This document shows, in pieces, positions 52,234-64,000 of a stretch of DNA of 64,000 nucleotides. Made by a program: the position numbers and the translations under genes. Each line of letters begins with the position of its first letter. The first letter of the stretch is position 1. A model generated the notes under the pieces. It saw nothing but the letters and a program-made list of their open reading frames with translations, was not told the DNA's origin and did no database searches. Source of the stretch: Beaufortia kweichowensis (Eukaryota > Chordata > Actinopteri > Cypriniformes > Gastromyzontidae). The stretch lies in the NCBI GenBank assembly GCA_019155185.1, contig CM032816.1, positions 4,167,124 to 4,231,123 of the forward strand, given 5' to 3'.

Positions 52234-55200
52234 ATATTTCCCCCGTAATCCCCACCACGGCACGTTTAAAGTATAAATCTATTTTATTAGCTTTCTAAAT
52301 TGACAATTCCCTTCTTTGTATGCTTTACAGTCCCATCTATTCTCGAATTAAATAGATTACAAAACATTAGATGAAAAAATCATCCACGTTAGAAACAGAA
52401 AGAAGGGGGATAAAATAAGAAAAGGCTGTAGTGGAGAAAACAGGAAAGATTTCAGATGTGATGCTTCATAATTTACACCCTCACAATGCGAGTAAAATGA
52501 GATTAAAGTGACATGTTATCAATCACATCTCACAGTGATGACGCAGCTAAGAAAGGGAATGAATAAAAATAGTGTATTAAATCTGGAGTTTAATGGTACT
52601 GTCTGATATGAGCTTGATATAATAATTGCTTGCTCAGTTGCTTCGGTTTTTTACAACGGCACGGTTTTCATAAATGTGAAAACGTGTTACTAAAATGTAC
52701 TCAATTACTTGTATAACAATCTGGTACCCGAAATCTGTGCAGTTACAGACACAAACACACAGTTGTTTGTACAGTAATCAGTATGCTAGCATTCCCTCTC
52801 GAGCCCAAACCCCATGATTAATTCCTAACCAAAGACAGAGGTCACAATGCCAGAGGTCAGGGTCAGAGGTCGGGTCACACAGGTCACCCGGTGAAGTTTA
52901 ATAGTCAATTAAGGTCAGTTGTTGATGTGAACTCTCCCCCGTACCCGGTGAATGATGTTCTGGCGGTGAAGGTTAATTAACATATCATGGAGGAGGGCCG
53001 TCACAGATCGGATTCCAGCCGACTGCAGGCTCCCGGGCCACAGAGAGTCAATGCTAACACCTGTGCCTTCCACTGGGACCAAACACACACAGACACACTC
53101 ACGACACTCTAACACAATCGACACACGCACAGATTTAATCGAACCCCCCCTCACCCTTTTTCACATACACACAGACAGTTAGCACACACACATGCTAATT
53201 TCACACTCAGTAAGTGTGAAGACCATCGGTCCGGGCTCAGATGCAGTCACAGATGGCTGAAGGGAATGGGCTTTGATATTGTTTCGAAAGCCCATTTTTA
53301 TTGTAACAGTTCTTAAACCAGCCCATACTGAGCTTAAATAACTTTTACTGTTACACCACTAAAAAAATTATAAATTAAATCTAAAAATGTAATTATAAAT
53401 TATAAATTGAAAACGTAAATAAATATAAATAAAAATACTATTATTATTATTTTGAAGTATTTTATCAGTATTTTTGTCTAGTATTAGGATACAACATATA
53501 TTAATATACTTTAAAGTTGCCATAAAGTCAAAATATACATATGTTACATGTTAGTTTTGCAGTGAGAAGTTCATCTGTGCAAATCAATCCACCAAAAATT
53601 TTTTGGTAATTTTTAATCAAAATGAAAATGTACTTGCGCTCTTGAGTGGCGATCACTTCCTGATGATGTCATCTGTTAACCCCGCCCCTCTGACACCAAG
53701 TCTGCTGCAAGTTCCATTTATAAATGAAACGCCTACTTTTCTAAAATAGAAAACAAGCCACACCCTTTATATTTTTCATGTAATATTCAGTTTTACTCAG
53801 AACTGCATCACAATATGAAAGTAAAGTCGACTGCAACTTTAGTTTACGCGTATTTTAATAAAAAAACAATGCTATTGTTTAGCATACTTGCATAAAATAT
53901 AATAATAATATTAACATTACAACATATTATAGAGAACACCCTGAATTATTATGCATATGTAAAAATTGTAAAATAACCTCATAATTGTAAAAAAAAAATC
54001 TAATGTTTTCTTCTGAAAATGTCCATTACATATTCAACCTGATCTCAACAGAAAATGTATTTCAGTATATAATATTTCAGTATAAATTATAATAATATTA
54101 ACATTACAATTTATTATAAAATACACCCTGAATTATTAAACATGTAAAAAAATGAAATAACCCCATAACTGTGAAAAAGTCAATATACCATATACAACCT
54201 CAAGTGATTTATTGCTTTATTCATTGAATGACCGATTTCAGTAACAAATCATGGACAGACCCATTATGAAGACTTAAACACTGAGGCTGGGCCACCCATG
54301 TCTGGGTCTAGATCAAGGAGTAACAGATGGATCAATTTATGTGAAGCCTGATAGATGAAGCTTCAAATCCCCTGTCCAGGTTTGCCTGCTTCTGCTATCA
54401 TACCGCACACATCCTTGTTTATTTATGCATGTGTAAAGAAACACATCCTCGTGTGTATATGTGTAAACAGACCTTAGTTATATTTATAAAGCAGCTTATT
54501 GTGTATTTGGATGCTACCAGTCTATACTAATCACGGTTGACAGGGCAGAATGAGGGTCTGTAGCATCCTGGTCTGAAAAATACCCGCAGTAACGCCAGGC
54601 TTGTTAGGGTCTGGGCTGCAGCTGTGCCCATTGATGGCTTGTGCCATCTGCCAAACAGGCCCCTGGGATTGAGAAACATACAGAGACCTTTAATTGGGTT
54701 GTGAGCGGGGAGAAATTGCCCCGGTGATATGTTCCAGCAGATAGACTAATGCTGGTGAATTCTCACTGAAAGCTTTCTGCAGCAGTGCACTTAATGGGGT
54801 CATATGCTGCACTTTTGTACCATGTTGTTTATTTTTTCCCCCTTAGGTCCTCTTATAACTAATGTTAGTTAAGGTTTCTCACACCTACTGAACAACAGCA
54901 AGAATGCATTATTTTACATGGAAAACCCAGTTAATGTAATTTTGTGAATTTTCTGTTTTCTACACAAAATCATACTACATAAAGTAAAGAACATTCTGTG
55001 AGAGTTTAACATTTTCATCTTTAACATAGTCTGAGTATGGTTACGTCAAAGATTAAAATTAATAGGTCAAACTTTGATGCTCGTTATCTCAGAATTATAT
55101 TTTTCTAGACTTTAGCCTGGTTTTCACAGGCAGGGTTACATACGTTTTTGTATGATTAACATTCAAACTAATTTGTTATAGTATTTTGTACAATGTCATA

Positions 55201-57006
55201 GTAATTTATACAATGCGAATTATACAAAACTGTACAATTATTAGAAAAAAGCCTCACCCCCAAAACCAAGCAATCGAACTAAAACGAGGTGGTATGAAAT
55301 AAAATAATTTAGCTGCCACGTAAAATTGTTCAATTTTGAATAAATGAATTGCCATAAGATTATGTTGAAATATCAAATACAGTAGGTGACATAACACTTG
55401 ACCCAGTACTTTGTAGAGTACTAGACATGGTTAAGTATTATTAGGCCAGTCAGCATACGTTTTTGCTTGGTCTTAAAGTAGATTATTTTTCTTCACATGA
55501 TGGCCAAAACTTTTATGATTATTTTTAACAATTGTGGGCCAATTTGTTATCAGCTTCATCTCTTTGAAACACATGCAACTTCAAGGAGAAGTGAGTTTGC
55601 CCTCCACACACTGTTAATCTGGCTCTACCACCCAAAAACTCCGAAGCTTTTAATGAGTTACAATAAATTTCACCTTATCTCCTCTGCCAGCTGCTTAATG
55701 TAAACAGACACCATCTTGCAAAACCTTCCCACCATAGTTTAAAGCTTAGCTTTAGGTCTGATAATGGTGTTGAATGTGAAATGATAAATCTGGGAAAGTG
55801 GAGTTCTTGTAGTGCAGTTAAATGTGCAAGTAAACTGTAAATTGGGTGGTTTTGTACGAGAGTGTGTGAAATGTCTGGGAATGTTGTGTTTTGATGTTGT
55901 TAAGCGTGGGAAGGTTTAAGAAGATGGTCCCACATGAATGTTTATACAGAAATGTAATATACAATCTTGTATAATTATATGAACATTTTTATTCGGCTGA
56001 GAGGTTTTTTTGGATTGTAAGTTTCCTAAAATAACTGGAAAAAACGATTTGGGAGGCGCGTTTTATGCGTGGAGAGAAAAATTATTTTTTCTTTTTCTCC
56101 CAAAGGTATCAATGATATTAAAACTAATACTTAGATCCAAAAGATCTGCGGCATTTTCTGCATTGGCTGTGGTTCAACGGTATCTCATTAGTAAGGTTTC
56201 CTAGATATAAGTCAGATTTGGGTTTTATTTCCCTTGTGAAATCATTATAGGCTTTGAACAAGACTCCATAAAACAAATTCAAGCACATTTCACACATTTC
56301 CTGAAACCTCACAAGCTGTCTTTCCGGATACGCTGTTTAACAAGCATAATAATGTTCTTTGTTTATTAAATATACAGATCTATCTCACTTCTCTCTGACA
56401 TATTTAGGCATTTATCATTTCAAAGCAAACCGCTATGCAATCCCTTATATTCATAAATAAAGCCGTCACATTTGCTTTTAAATAAAAGTAGTTCACAGTT
56501 ACTTAGTTCAGATATCTGACTCCACAAGGACTGTCAGTCTGTGTTTTTGGACGGCATTGTTTTCTTTTTCTTTCCCTATAGTCACTTGTGTGATTACGGT
56601 TGAATGGCTTTTCAAAGAGTGAAGCCTCTGGATAATGGGCTCGCCTCTCTGAGTGCATGACCCCTGAAGAAGCAGGGCTGTATCTGGAGAACAATAACAA
56701 ACAGGATGTTGGCAGGGGCTGATGCATTCTGAAGCCTCTTAATCAAACATTATGATTTACATTCAAATGGGCAACCATGTTTATATGCTCATGCTTACGT
56801 TAAAAACCCAGAATATTTATGGCACAGAATAGCATGGGGTGGTCTCTTTTGACTACCTAGCAACCACACAGAACACCCTAGCAACCGCATATCAGTGTGT
56901 TATCTATCTGGCTTTGATCTGTCTAATTACCATTGTATGAAATTAAATACTCACTTTAATTAGAAATAATCAGACCAATGGATCCAAACACCATGATTAT
57001 GATTTG
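52234..57006. other. Gene desert, part 3, with candidate regulatory blocks
   Basis: No supported gene. Two long non-repetitive, GC-moderate blocks stand out: about 52820-53060 and 54520-54790. They lack coding frames and repeat hallmarks, which is how conserved non-coding enhancers often look. Between them lie AT-rich sequence and a pyrimidine/CA-rich tract (53085-53200). Confidence 0.45.
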
Positions 57007-57423
57007 AAAGGGACAGTTCACTTCATTTATGCATCCTCATGGGTCATTTCATGACTTTTTCTCTTCTGCAGAACACAAAAGAAGATATTTTGAAGAATGT
57101 TGGTAACCAAACAACATCGACCCCCATTGACTTCCATTGTACGAACACAAAACTACTGACACATTTCTCAAAATATCTCCTTTTGTGTTATATAGAAGAA
57201 AGAAAGTCATATACAGGTTGGGAATAAAACACAATTAGGTTAAATATTTTTTTTTTCAAATAAGTAGTTAGTGACTGAGTGAGTGAGTCATATACTTTCA
57301 TTATATTTCATTTTTGGGTAAACTGTCCCTTTTTTTTTTCTTCAGAAAAATCATACAGGCTGAACAGCACATTGGCGAATAAATGATGACAGACGTTTCA
57401 TTTTTAGGTAAACTATCCCTTTA
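57007..57423. mobile_element. Non-autonomous DNA element with duplicated 3' end
   Basis: It starts 'aaagggacagttcacttc' and ends 'aggtaaactatccctttaa', the inverted termini of an abundant cyprinid element. Internal blocks 'gaagatattttgaagaatgt' and 'tcaaaatatctccttttgtg' form a long imperfect inverted repeat. A terminus-like 'gggtaaactgtcccttt' also occurs at 57314-57330, so the element has two 3' ends. Confidence 0.75.
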
Positions 57424-59780
57424 ACCGTTCTCCGCCGGCTGTGTAGTGCTCTGGGCGTGACCTTTGACCCCCCCCTTGCAAGAGTTACACAGGGGTCACT
57501 GGCTTTTGATGACCCAGCCATGAGAGAGTGGAGAGACAGGGGTCAGGGCAGTGTATTGTTAAGAAAAGAACAGCTGGTGTAGTGTGGAAATTGTTGGACT
57601 ATGGGATGTTTTGCAGCAGTGTGCTGTTTGAACAGCTGAAGAAGACGGGAGGGAAACTGAGGAGTAAGTGTTCACTATTATCGATCACGATTATCACTAT
57701 TATTATTGCTCATACTTTAAGATGAATGTTAAACTTCACGGTCAAATTACAAAAAACTCTTTTTGTAAAGTTTACTGTGTTAAATATCCACTTGTATTTG
57801 AATATCTTAAGTAGGTAGATAAGAAATTTCCTATTCAAAGTACTCGTCTCAGCTAAGCCTTTCTAGCCACACCACTAAAAGGGAGAGAAAGTGAGAGGTA
57901 TTCAGTAGGAGAGAGATTTGAGTGGGTGAGAAACGCCATCTCTCTCCTGCTATCTCCCTCTAATGGAGTGATATCAGTGGTGTTCAATGACAGATTCACG
58001 AGCAAGCATTTGGCATTTAAAAATCAGACATCAATAATCCCTCTGTGCTTTGCAGATGTCTGCGATTGATTTATTCGCCTGTACAAATGGAGCCACGTCC
58101 CTCCCCTTCCCATTTTAATAGATGGAAAAATATTGCTTCCTGTGCTTAAGGTGGGAGGGCTGGAGGTATAGCTGTTGTGTGCTGGGCTTTTTCAATACTA
58201 GAGTTCATGCGCTTCTATAAGTGGTTTATAGCTTCACCGTGTTCAGAAAGACGGCGGATCAGATTTCCCATCAGTGTGAAGACAACAATACGATCAAATT
58301 TAATATTTAACCGCTGTGTGAACTACTGGATATGTGAATGTGAAATAGGCAGAAGTGTCGTATAAGTCATGTGTCTTGTCTCTTTCAACACGTTTAGCAG
58401 AAGCATAGAAAAGTATATTAAGGTGTTCCATTTACATGCAAAAATGGGCAGTTCCATGCAAATTGTCAGCTTTACTAGGAAAAAAAACTTTTTATTTGGT
58501 AAAGGTTTTAATCATACTGATAGCTAAGATGTTAATATTTTGTGGTTTAAATACCCATGTGAGGTTTCTCTTAAAGTTTTTAAAGCATTTGGTATGTTTA
58601 AAGCATGATTTTTCATTGTCAGGCAAAGTGCTGTTTTCAGAATATTCACATCCATAACAATCCATATTCCTCATAAATGAACACAAAATTAAAATACATA
58701 CCTATTTACATTTTTGAAGAGTCATCTCTTCTCTGTTTGTTGGGTATTATTGCTTCTGGTTTATGCATTTTAATTAATAAAAATCCTACAAAGTATGTTG
58801 CTTCTTGTTTTCTTTTTTGTCACATGCATAACACATGTTTATTTCTATTTTTAAGATAGATAACTTGCGTAAAGACTATAATGCTAGAATTGCCCGAATG
58901 TTTTCCTTGTTTTACCTGCTAAAATCTCACACAATCTGTCGTTAAAAGGTTGGGAGTGAAAGATATCATTTGTCTTAGCCCACAATTATGTATTTAATCC
59001 ATCAGGAATATCGAACTAAGTGAAATATATGAAAAAGACTAGAAAATATATTTAGCAAGCTAAAAAGAAAGATCTGCTCTTTCAAGTCTGCATCTAACAT
59101 TTCAAGGACTGTGGTAACCAGTGGAAGAAGAGACAATGGTTTTAATGAGTTTTTACATGTCACTTCCTGTGGTTTGACACTTCCTCTGCTGTCAGCTAGC
59201 GGTTAGCGAGAATAGCAGCCCTGCCTTTCTGCGCTGCAGCTAACTGGCCCGAAGCCAGAATGTGTCTCTTTCTTAACTGTTAAAAACAGTGTCAGGGTAA
59301 AGATAGCCTTGTGTGGCTATGACAGTGCTATTTGTCACATAAAAACTTCCACTAAAAGAAATAGAAAAGGAAGATAAAACAAAGAAAGCACAAAGAGGAG
59401 GAAATTAGCGGCACGCTGCAGTGAAAGATAAGCACTCAAATTGCAAAAGATGAGGGGAGAGAGATGAGCGATGTGTTAAGACGAATGTTCTGTCTGACAA
59501 CATCCTCTGCAGTGTATTGTGTACATAAATCACTCGGTTCATTACCGTAAACTGGCTGTATCTTGCAGAGCTAAACAGTCGATTGTTAGCATAAAGTCTG
59601 GTCTACCTTGCAGCATACTTTGGTCAAGAACCGCCCATTTGAAGAGGAAGAGACTGACATCCAATGCGACGACCAAAATTTGAAAAGTCTTTGTGTAATT
59701 TAGTGAAAGGTCATTCTGAAATCAATAACATTAATAACAGACACCAATGAAAAAGTATTTTTTGCCTGTTACTGTCACTA
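57424..59780. other. Gene desert, part 4
   Basis: No supported gene. A non-repetitive, moderately GC block at about 58030-58160 and another at about 59170-59270 are candidates for conserved regulation; the rest is AT-rich. Confidence 0.4.
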
Positions 59781-60367
59781 GCTACGTTTACATGGACACA
59801 TCGGATTGAATTCATTCAGATTGTGTAATCCGAATGTAGTGTTTACATGAACAATAGATAAAGTGATCGGATTGTAGTGTGTGTTTATATGTCGCATGCT
59901 TAAGTCGGATTAAATCGTTTGACATGCGCACTGCCCATGAATGTATTTTCCCGCTGTTTCAGGATGCTGCTACATTTATCCTTTCTCGTACCACTTTTTT
60001 ACATTTTAAAAAATAGACTTGAATTGTTCTTTTAAAATATTAAGCAACAAAGTGGTTTCTGTTGCAGACCAATTCTGTTTCCCACACACCATCTTTACTT
60101 TAACAACAGGTGCGTTAATACGTCCTGATGTCTGTGCGTCCCATCGACGTCTTTGCGCATGCGCAGTCCTTTCTAGTTCGTTTTTCAATCTGATCAAGTG
60201 TATACATGTCATGTCAAGCGGATTACAAACGGCATAAACCACCCCTTACAACCCGACTGAAATTTCAATCGGTTTGGCCATTTTTAATCTGATTGACGTG
60301 TTTATATGGAGCATTTTCATTCGGATTGGACTTTTAGTCGGATTACAATGGTCCATGTAAACGTAGC
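59781..60367 (-). mobile_element. 587 bp inverted-repeat DNA transposon with a Myb/SANT-like ORF relic
   Basis: The inverted termini 'gctacgtttacatggac' (59781-59797) and 'gtccatgtaaacgtagc' (60351-60367) are perfect copies, each flanked by TA, the probable target-site duplication. The interior encodes on the minus strand (60006-60242) KQNWSATETTLLLNILKEQ, a Myb/SANT-like start as in the DNA-binding partner protein of Harbinger-related transposons. The ORF has no proper ATG at its upstream end and no transposase is present, so the element is a deleted, non-autonomous copy. Family assignment (Harbinger/ISL2EU-like) is inference. Confidence 0.75.
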
Positions 60368-60639
60368 TACTGTTCCACAGGAGGAACATTTCAAAAATTT
60401 CACTATTCACTTTAATATTTCATAGTTGAATTTTAAACTAATCAAGACAAACTATAAATTGATGGAAAGGTATAAGACTCAAGAATAAATATTTGACAAA
60501 TTTTCATAACAATAAACATAAACTAAACAAATTAATAAAAAATGTGAATGTTATTTATAAAAATGCCAAAAGTAAAATAATGTAAAAAAAGATTTTAAAA
60601 TGCTAAAAAATATCTAATATCTAAAATAATAAATTTCAG

Positions 60640-60790
60640 TTGTTTAAACCCATGATTGGGTAAATGAAATGTCTATTTGTTACCCAACCAAGCACTTAGG
60701 GTTGAAACAACCCAGCATAGGTTAATTCAAACCAATAGTTGGGTTTATCCATATTTTACCCAACATTGGGTTAAAGCAACCCAGCATTAA
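60640..60790. repeat. 'Acccaacattgggtt' interspersed repeat
   Basis: Blocks such as 'ttacccaacattgggttaaa' and 'gttgaaacaacccagcatag' alternate in direct and inverted orientation, the style of a short dispersed element common in cyprinids. Confidence 0.6.
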
Positions 60791-63602
60791 AGTGTGCATT
60801 AAAATATCTGATACTATAAACTTTGTTAGTTATGGCAAGTCTTAGAAGCGCTCATTGTACCCAGTAAATTACAAGGAGATGTTCACACCAATTCATGTTT
60901 CTTGCTCATCATCCAAAACAGATTGCAGTGGGCCACCTGTCAGCTACTAACCCTATATACACATCTGTGTCTGCCACAAGCTCACGGATATCAAGATGAA
61001 CCCCTTCATTCACAAGAACCCTAGAAAGAAATCCCTCATCTTCATGGTGCTAGCATTTACACCTGCTCCTCATATGAAGATGGCATTGCAAAAGACAGTA
61101 GAAACACTTTTATACTTCATTTATTCTTAAATAATGGACAACTTCTACATTGTAAGTTCTTTCCTGTTCCCAAACCATCTCGACTCAACCCAGCATTACA
61201 AAGGAGATAGAAATGTCCCAGTTCCTATCAGACATGGAATAAACTAGGCTTTCCCACAACCAACCACTGCTCCATCTGTGCACCTGTGTTTACCACAAAC
61301 CCTACAAAGGTCATAACGAACTCCTTCATTGACAACGCACATCTTAACCCTCAGGGTTCATCCTCGAAGTCTTCTGCTGCTCCATATGTAGCCACTATTG
61401 CTCATCAAGTTGCTATTCAGCTAACAAGCTACGTGTCAGAACTGGTAGGAATTTGCACAAAAACACTTATTCTTCACAATGATTCCTTCACCTAAATAAA
61501 GACAGAAATGCACTTATCTGGAAAGAAGTATTCCTGCTTTTGCTCCCTTCGGCTTTTTTCTTGACTTCTTGCATTGCGAGTGCTTGAAGTCAAGATTCAA
61601 TTTGTCAATTTCACCATCATGTATTTGATGTTTAAGACAGGCCTCCATGTACAGCCGATTTCAAAGTCTTTCTGTTGGATCGATTTCTCTGCTTTGACTT
61701 GATCATTAAAGTGCTTGACTAAATCTCCCAGATATTCTCTCGAGGTTTAACTAAAGTATTGGGCTTTATAGTCGTTTTGCAAGGTCACGTACAGTTTAGC
61801 TTTTGCTTTTTAACAGAAAGTAATAAATTCTCCTCAAATGCCCTGTTTTATATTTCTGGCCTTAAGTTGGCTTGAGATTTTTTTGCTTTTGACAGTTTAG
61901 GTTTTCCACCAAGCATCTGATATTGTGCCAAAACAAGACCTTTGACCTTTCTGTCCAGAAGACAATGCTACAAGTTCAAGACATTGTTCTGACCTTTACT
62001 TGTTTATTGGGACCCAAGGCTTATTTCACCCTGAGCTAGTGTGAAAGTCAATGTTGACCTTGACAAGACTTTTCAGTAAATACTTTCATGTTATTCTTGT
62101 GTCTTTAAAGAATTCTTAAAAAATGTGTTGGGGTGAACTGTAAGTCCCTTCTGTGTAATCTTGTTTTCATTTAATTTTTTTTACATTAAAGTGTTCATTG
62201 AGTACATTGAAGCTAAAACAGATAAACCGGCCCCTAAATGTAGTATTGTTTTAGTGTAGACCTACTGACTGGTTTATCAAGTAAAAAACTAGTCGAACTG
62301 GACTCTGTACAGTGAACTAAGGCACATTAAATTATACAAACCCACTGTACTAATTGTTAACAAGCTGCACAAACATCATGTACATAGTAGTCTACAAATA
62401 TCTTGCATTTAATCTTCCCATCTAATAGGCTTAAACGTGGTAAAATTGATTTGTTCTCAGCTCAAGTGACTCTTGATAATGGACTGATTGTTTTATTTAC
62501 AGGGTTAAGGCCCTGAGCTGCTCAGTAATAGGATGTGACAGTAAAGGAAGTGTGAGGTTACTTTCACTCGTCGCACATTTCATGCCTCAACAAACCCATT
62601 AAAGAGTAAGACAGCCCAAGAGATACACGCATACACTCTTTTACAAAGCCTAGCTAACTTTCTACATAGACATTTTAAGGCCTCCCTAACATTTAACCCC
62701 ATTTACATTTAGGCACTTTTATCCAAATACTAGGAGACATACCGTACATAAATGTTATTCCAAAATCAAGATAATTGTGCTACCTTGTACGATATCTTAG
62801 CATTCGGGTGTGTTGTTAAGAGATAAGGCAAGCTAAGTTTGCACTGTTACATCAAATAAAAAATTTTTTTTTACCTAATATTGGAGTGTTATGTATTGTT
62901 TATGCTTATTAGCATAGCATGTTAGCATAACAACACATGCTAACACTAAACCATTGGAGTCAGTGTTAGCTGAATATCTTCTGCACTTCACATTAGAAGA
63001 TTTAGAAGATGTTTCTTAAGATTTCTGTTGCTTTTGTTGTTTTTACACTCCTTTCTATTTCTGTTTCTTTGTGGTGGAAATCTAAGAAAGACATTTTTAT
63101 TTTAAAAACCTTGAGTGAACGGTTCTTTGGGAACCAAATATGGTTCTTCTATACTATCGTTTCGAAGAACCTTGTGAAGCACCTTTGTATTATTTTTATA
63201 AAGAGTGTATGTAGGACATTTCAGATCAAATCAATTTTATTTAAGGTGACTTGGAATAAAGCTGCCTATGTAGGAAGTAGGCCACAAAGCTGCTCATTAT
63301 TTTGAAACAGATCTACTATAAATCATACCATTATATATGTAGATTTTGTTAAGTATAGATAATCACATTATTAGATCACTACACGCCAGCTGGCAAATAA
63401 ACAAAATTATTTTATGGTTGTGTATATCATGTGTGTATCACATGTTCAGTTCATACATTTTATTTAAGGATATATGAAAGCCTTCTTTTTAGACACTGAC
63501 CTATTGCCTTTAAGCGTTGTACATATCTCAGTCTTTAGCGTCACAGAGAGGTTGTTTAACCTCAGGTTATGTGGACAACTCCTCTTGTGTTTCTGAGTAC
63601 AG

Positions 63603-63618
63603 AGTGTGTGTGTGTGTA
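63603..63618. repeat. (GT)n microsatellite
   Basis: A short run of about eight GT dinucleotides. Confidence 0.85.
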
Positions 63619-63800
63619 TGCGGCACAGACAGTCACTCCGTATCCAGACAGTTGCTTTGGAAATGCCTGAGGTGAAATGGCACTCGCTTGATGGCACAAT
63701 TTTGACATGTCAGTTGTCCTTTTGTTTTTTGAGTTGGTGGCCCACAATACCACACAATATATAAAATACACCACTATCACTGTCCCTAATAACTTACCAA

Positions 63801-63824
63801 ACACACACACACACATATACACAC
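63801..63824. repeat. (CA)n microsatellite
   Basis: About ten CA dinucleotides, interrupted by 'tatacac' near the end. Confidence 0.85.
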
Positions 63825-64000
63825 GTCCACCCATTTAATCTTGTTCTTCTTCCTGACAATACTTTAATGTGGATCATCAAATGTTCCTCCAGTTTCACAG
63901 CAGTTATTAAATAATACATTGCTATAAATGATTCAAGCTGTAGCACTTTGCTGTAGTTACCTTTAGATGTTCCCAATAGATTACATTTTTTAAGAAAAAC

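Larger units (their letters stand above)
60791..64000. other. Gene desert, part 5
   Basis: No supported gene. It contains a reversed SINE/LINE tail relic (about 62700-62750, 'tttacatttaggcactttta'), an 'aagaacc' element relic (about 63100-63209), a (GT)n run (63603-63618) and a (CA)n run (63801-63824). Confidence 0.5.

Noticed and set aside
44993..64000. tRNA, rRNA or microRNA genes in the desert
   Set aside because: I saw no cloverleaf with box A/B spacing, no rRNA blocks and no hairpin I recognise. A tRNA scan or small-RNA mapping would be decisive.

Overview
The window looks like nuclear DNA of a ray-finned fish, most likely a cyprinid or close relative. Genes are split by short GT-AG introns, the sequence is AT-rich, and introns and spacers carry repeat families I recognise from cyprinid genomes. 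No bacterial-type gene organisation is present. Organism identity is inference from gene content and repeat style.

Layout. 1-9286: two full copies and the start of a third copy of a ~4.4 kb tandem unit. Each full copy carries a minus-strand, spliced, unrecognised small gene with a GC-rich tandem-repeat exon. A 100-N gap follows (9287-9386), then a stretch not found in the unit, then another 220 bp of the unit. 11570-17150: kras on the minus strand, with both alternative C-terminal exons (4A and 4B) and an upstream non-coding exon. 17150-19990: spacer with a trinucleotide microsatellite. 19991-32557: three carboxylesterase units (A, B, C) on the plus strand. 35626-42911: fbxo31 on the minus strand, 10 coding exons, with a probable long 3' UTR reaching ~33.04 kb. 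44043-44992: dynlrb2 on the plus strand, 4 coding exons, with an RFX-type X-box just upstream. 45-64 kb: a gene desert with transposon relics, microsatellites and some non-repetitive blocks that could be regulatory.

Main discovery. The three carboxylesterase units appear to be one gene encoding a ~1,610-residue three-domain enzyme. Only unit A has a signal-peptide exon. Unit B's last exon is fused in frame, inside one continuous exon, to the second exon of unit C. Unit A's last exon ends in a textbook GC-AG donor that would join it in frame to unit B, six bases before A's own stop codon. Only unit C ends in an ER-retrieval tetrapeptide (HLEL). Each domain has its own Ser/Glu/His set, but unit A carries a 2-base frameshift in exon 7. 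Units A and B are almost identical over long stretches, introns included, so the duplication or gene conversion is recent.

The gene order joins a gene that lies on human 12p (KRAS) to three that lie on human 16q (CES, FBXO31, DYNLRB2), so a lineage-specific rearrangement junction probably lies near 17-20 kb.
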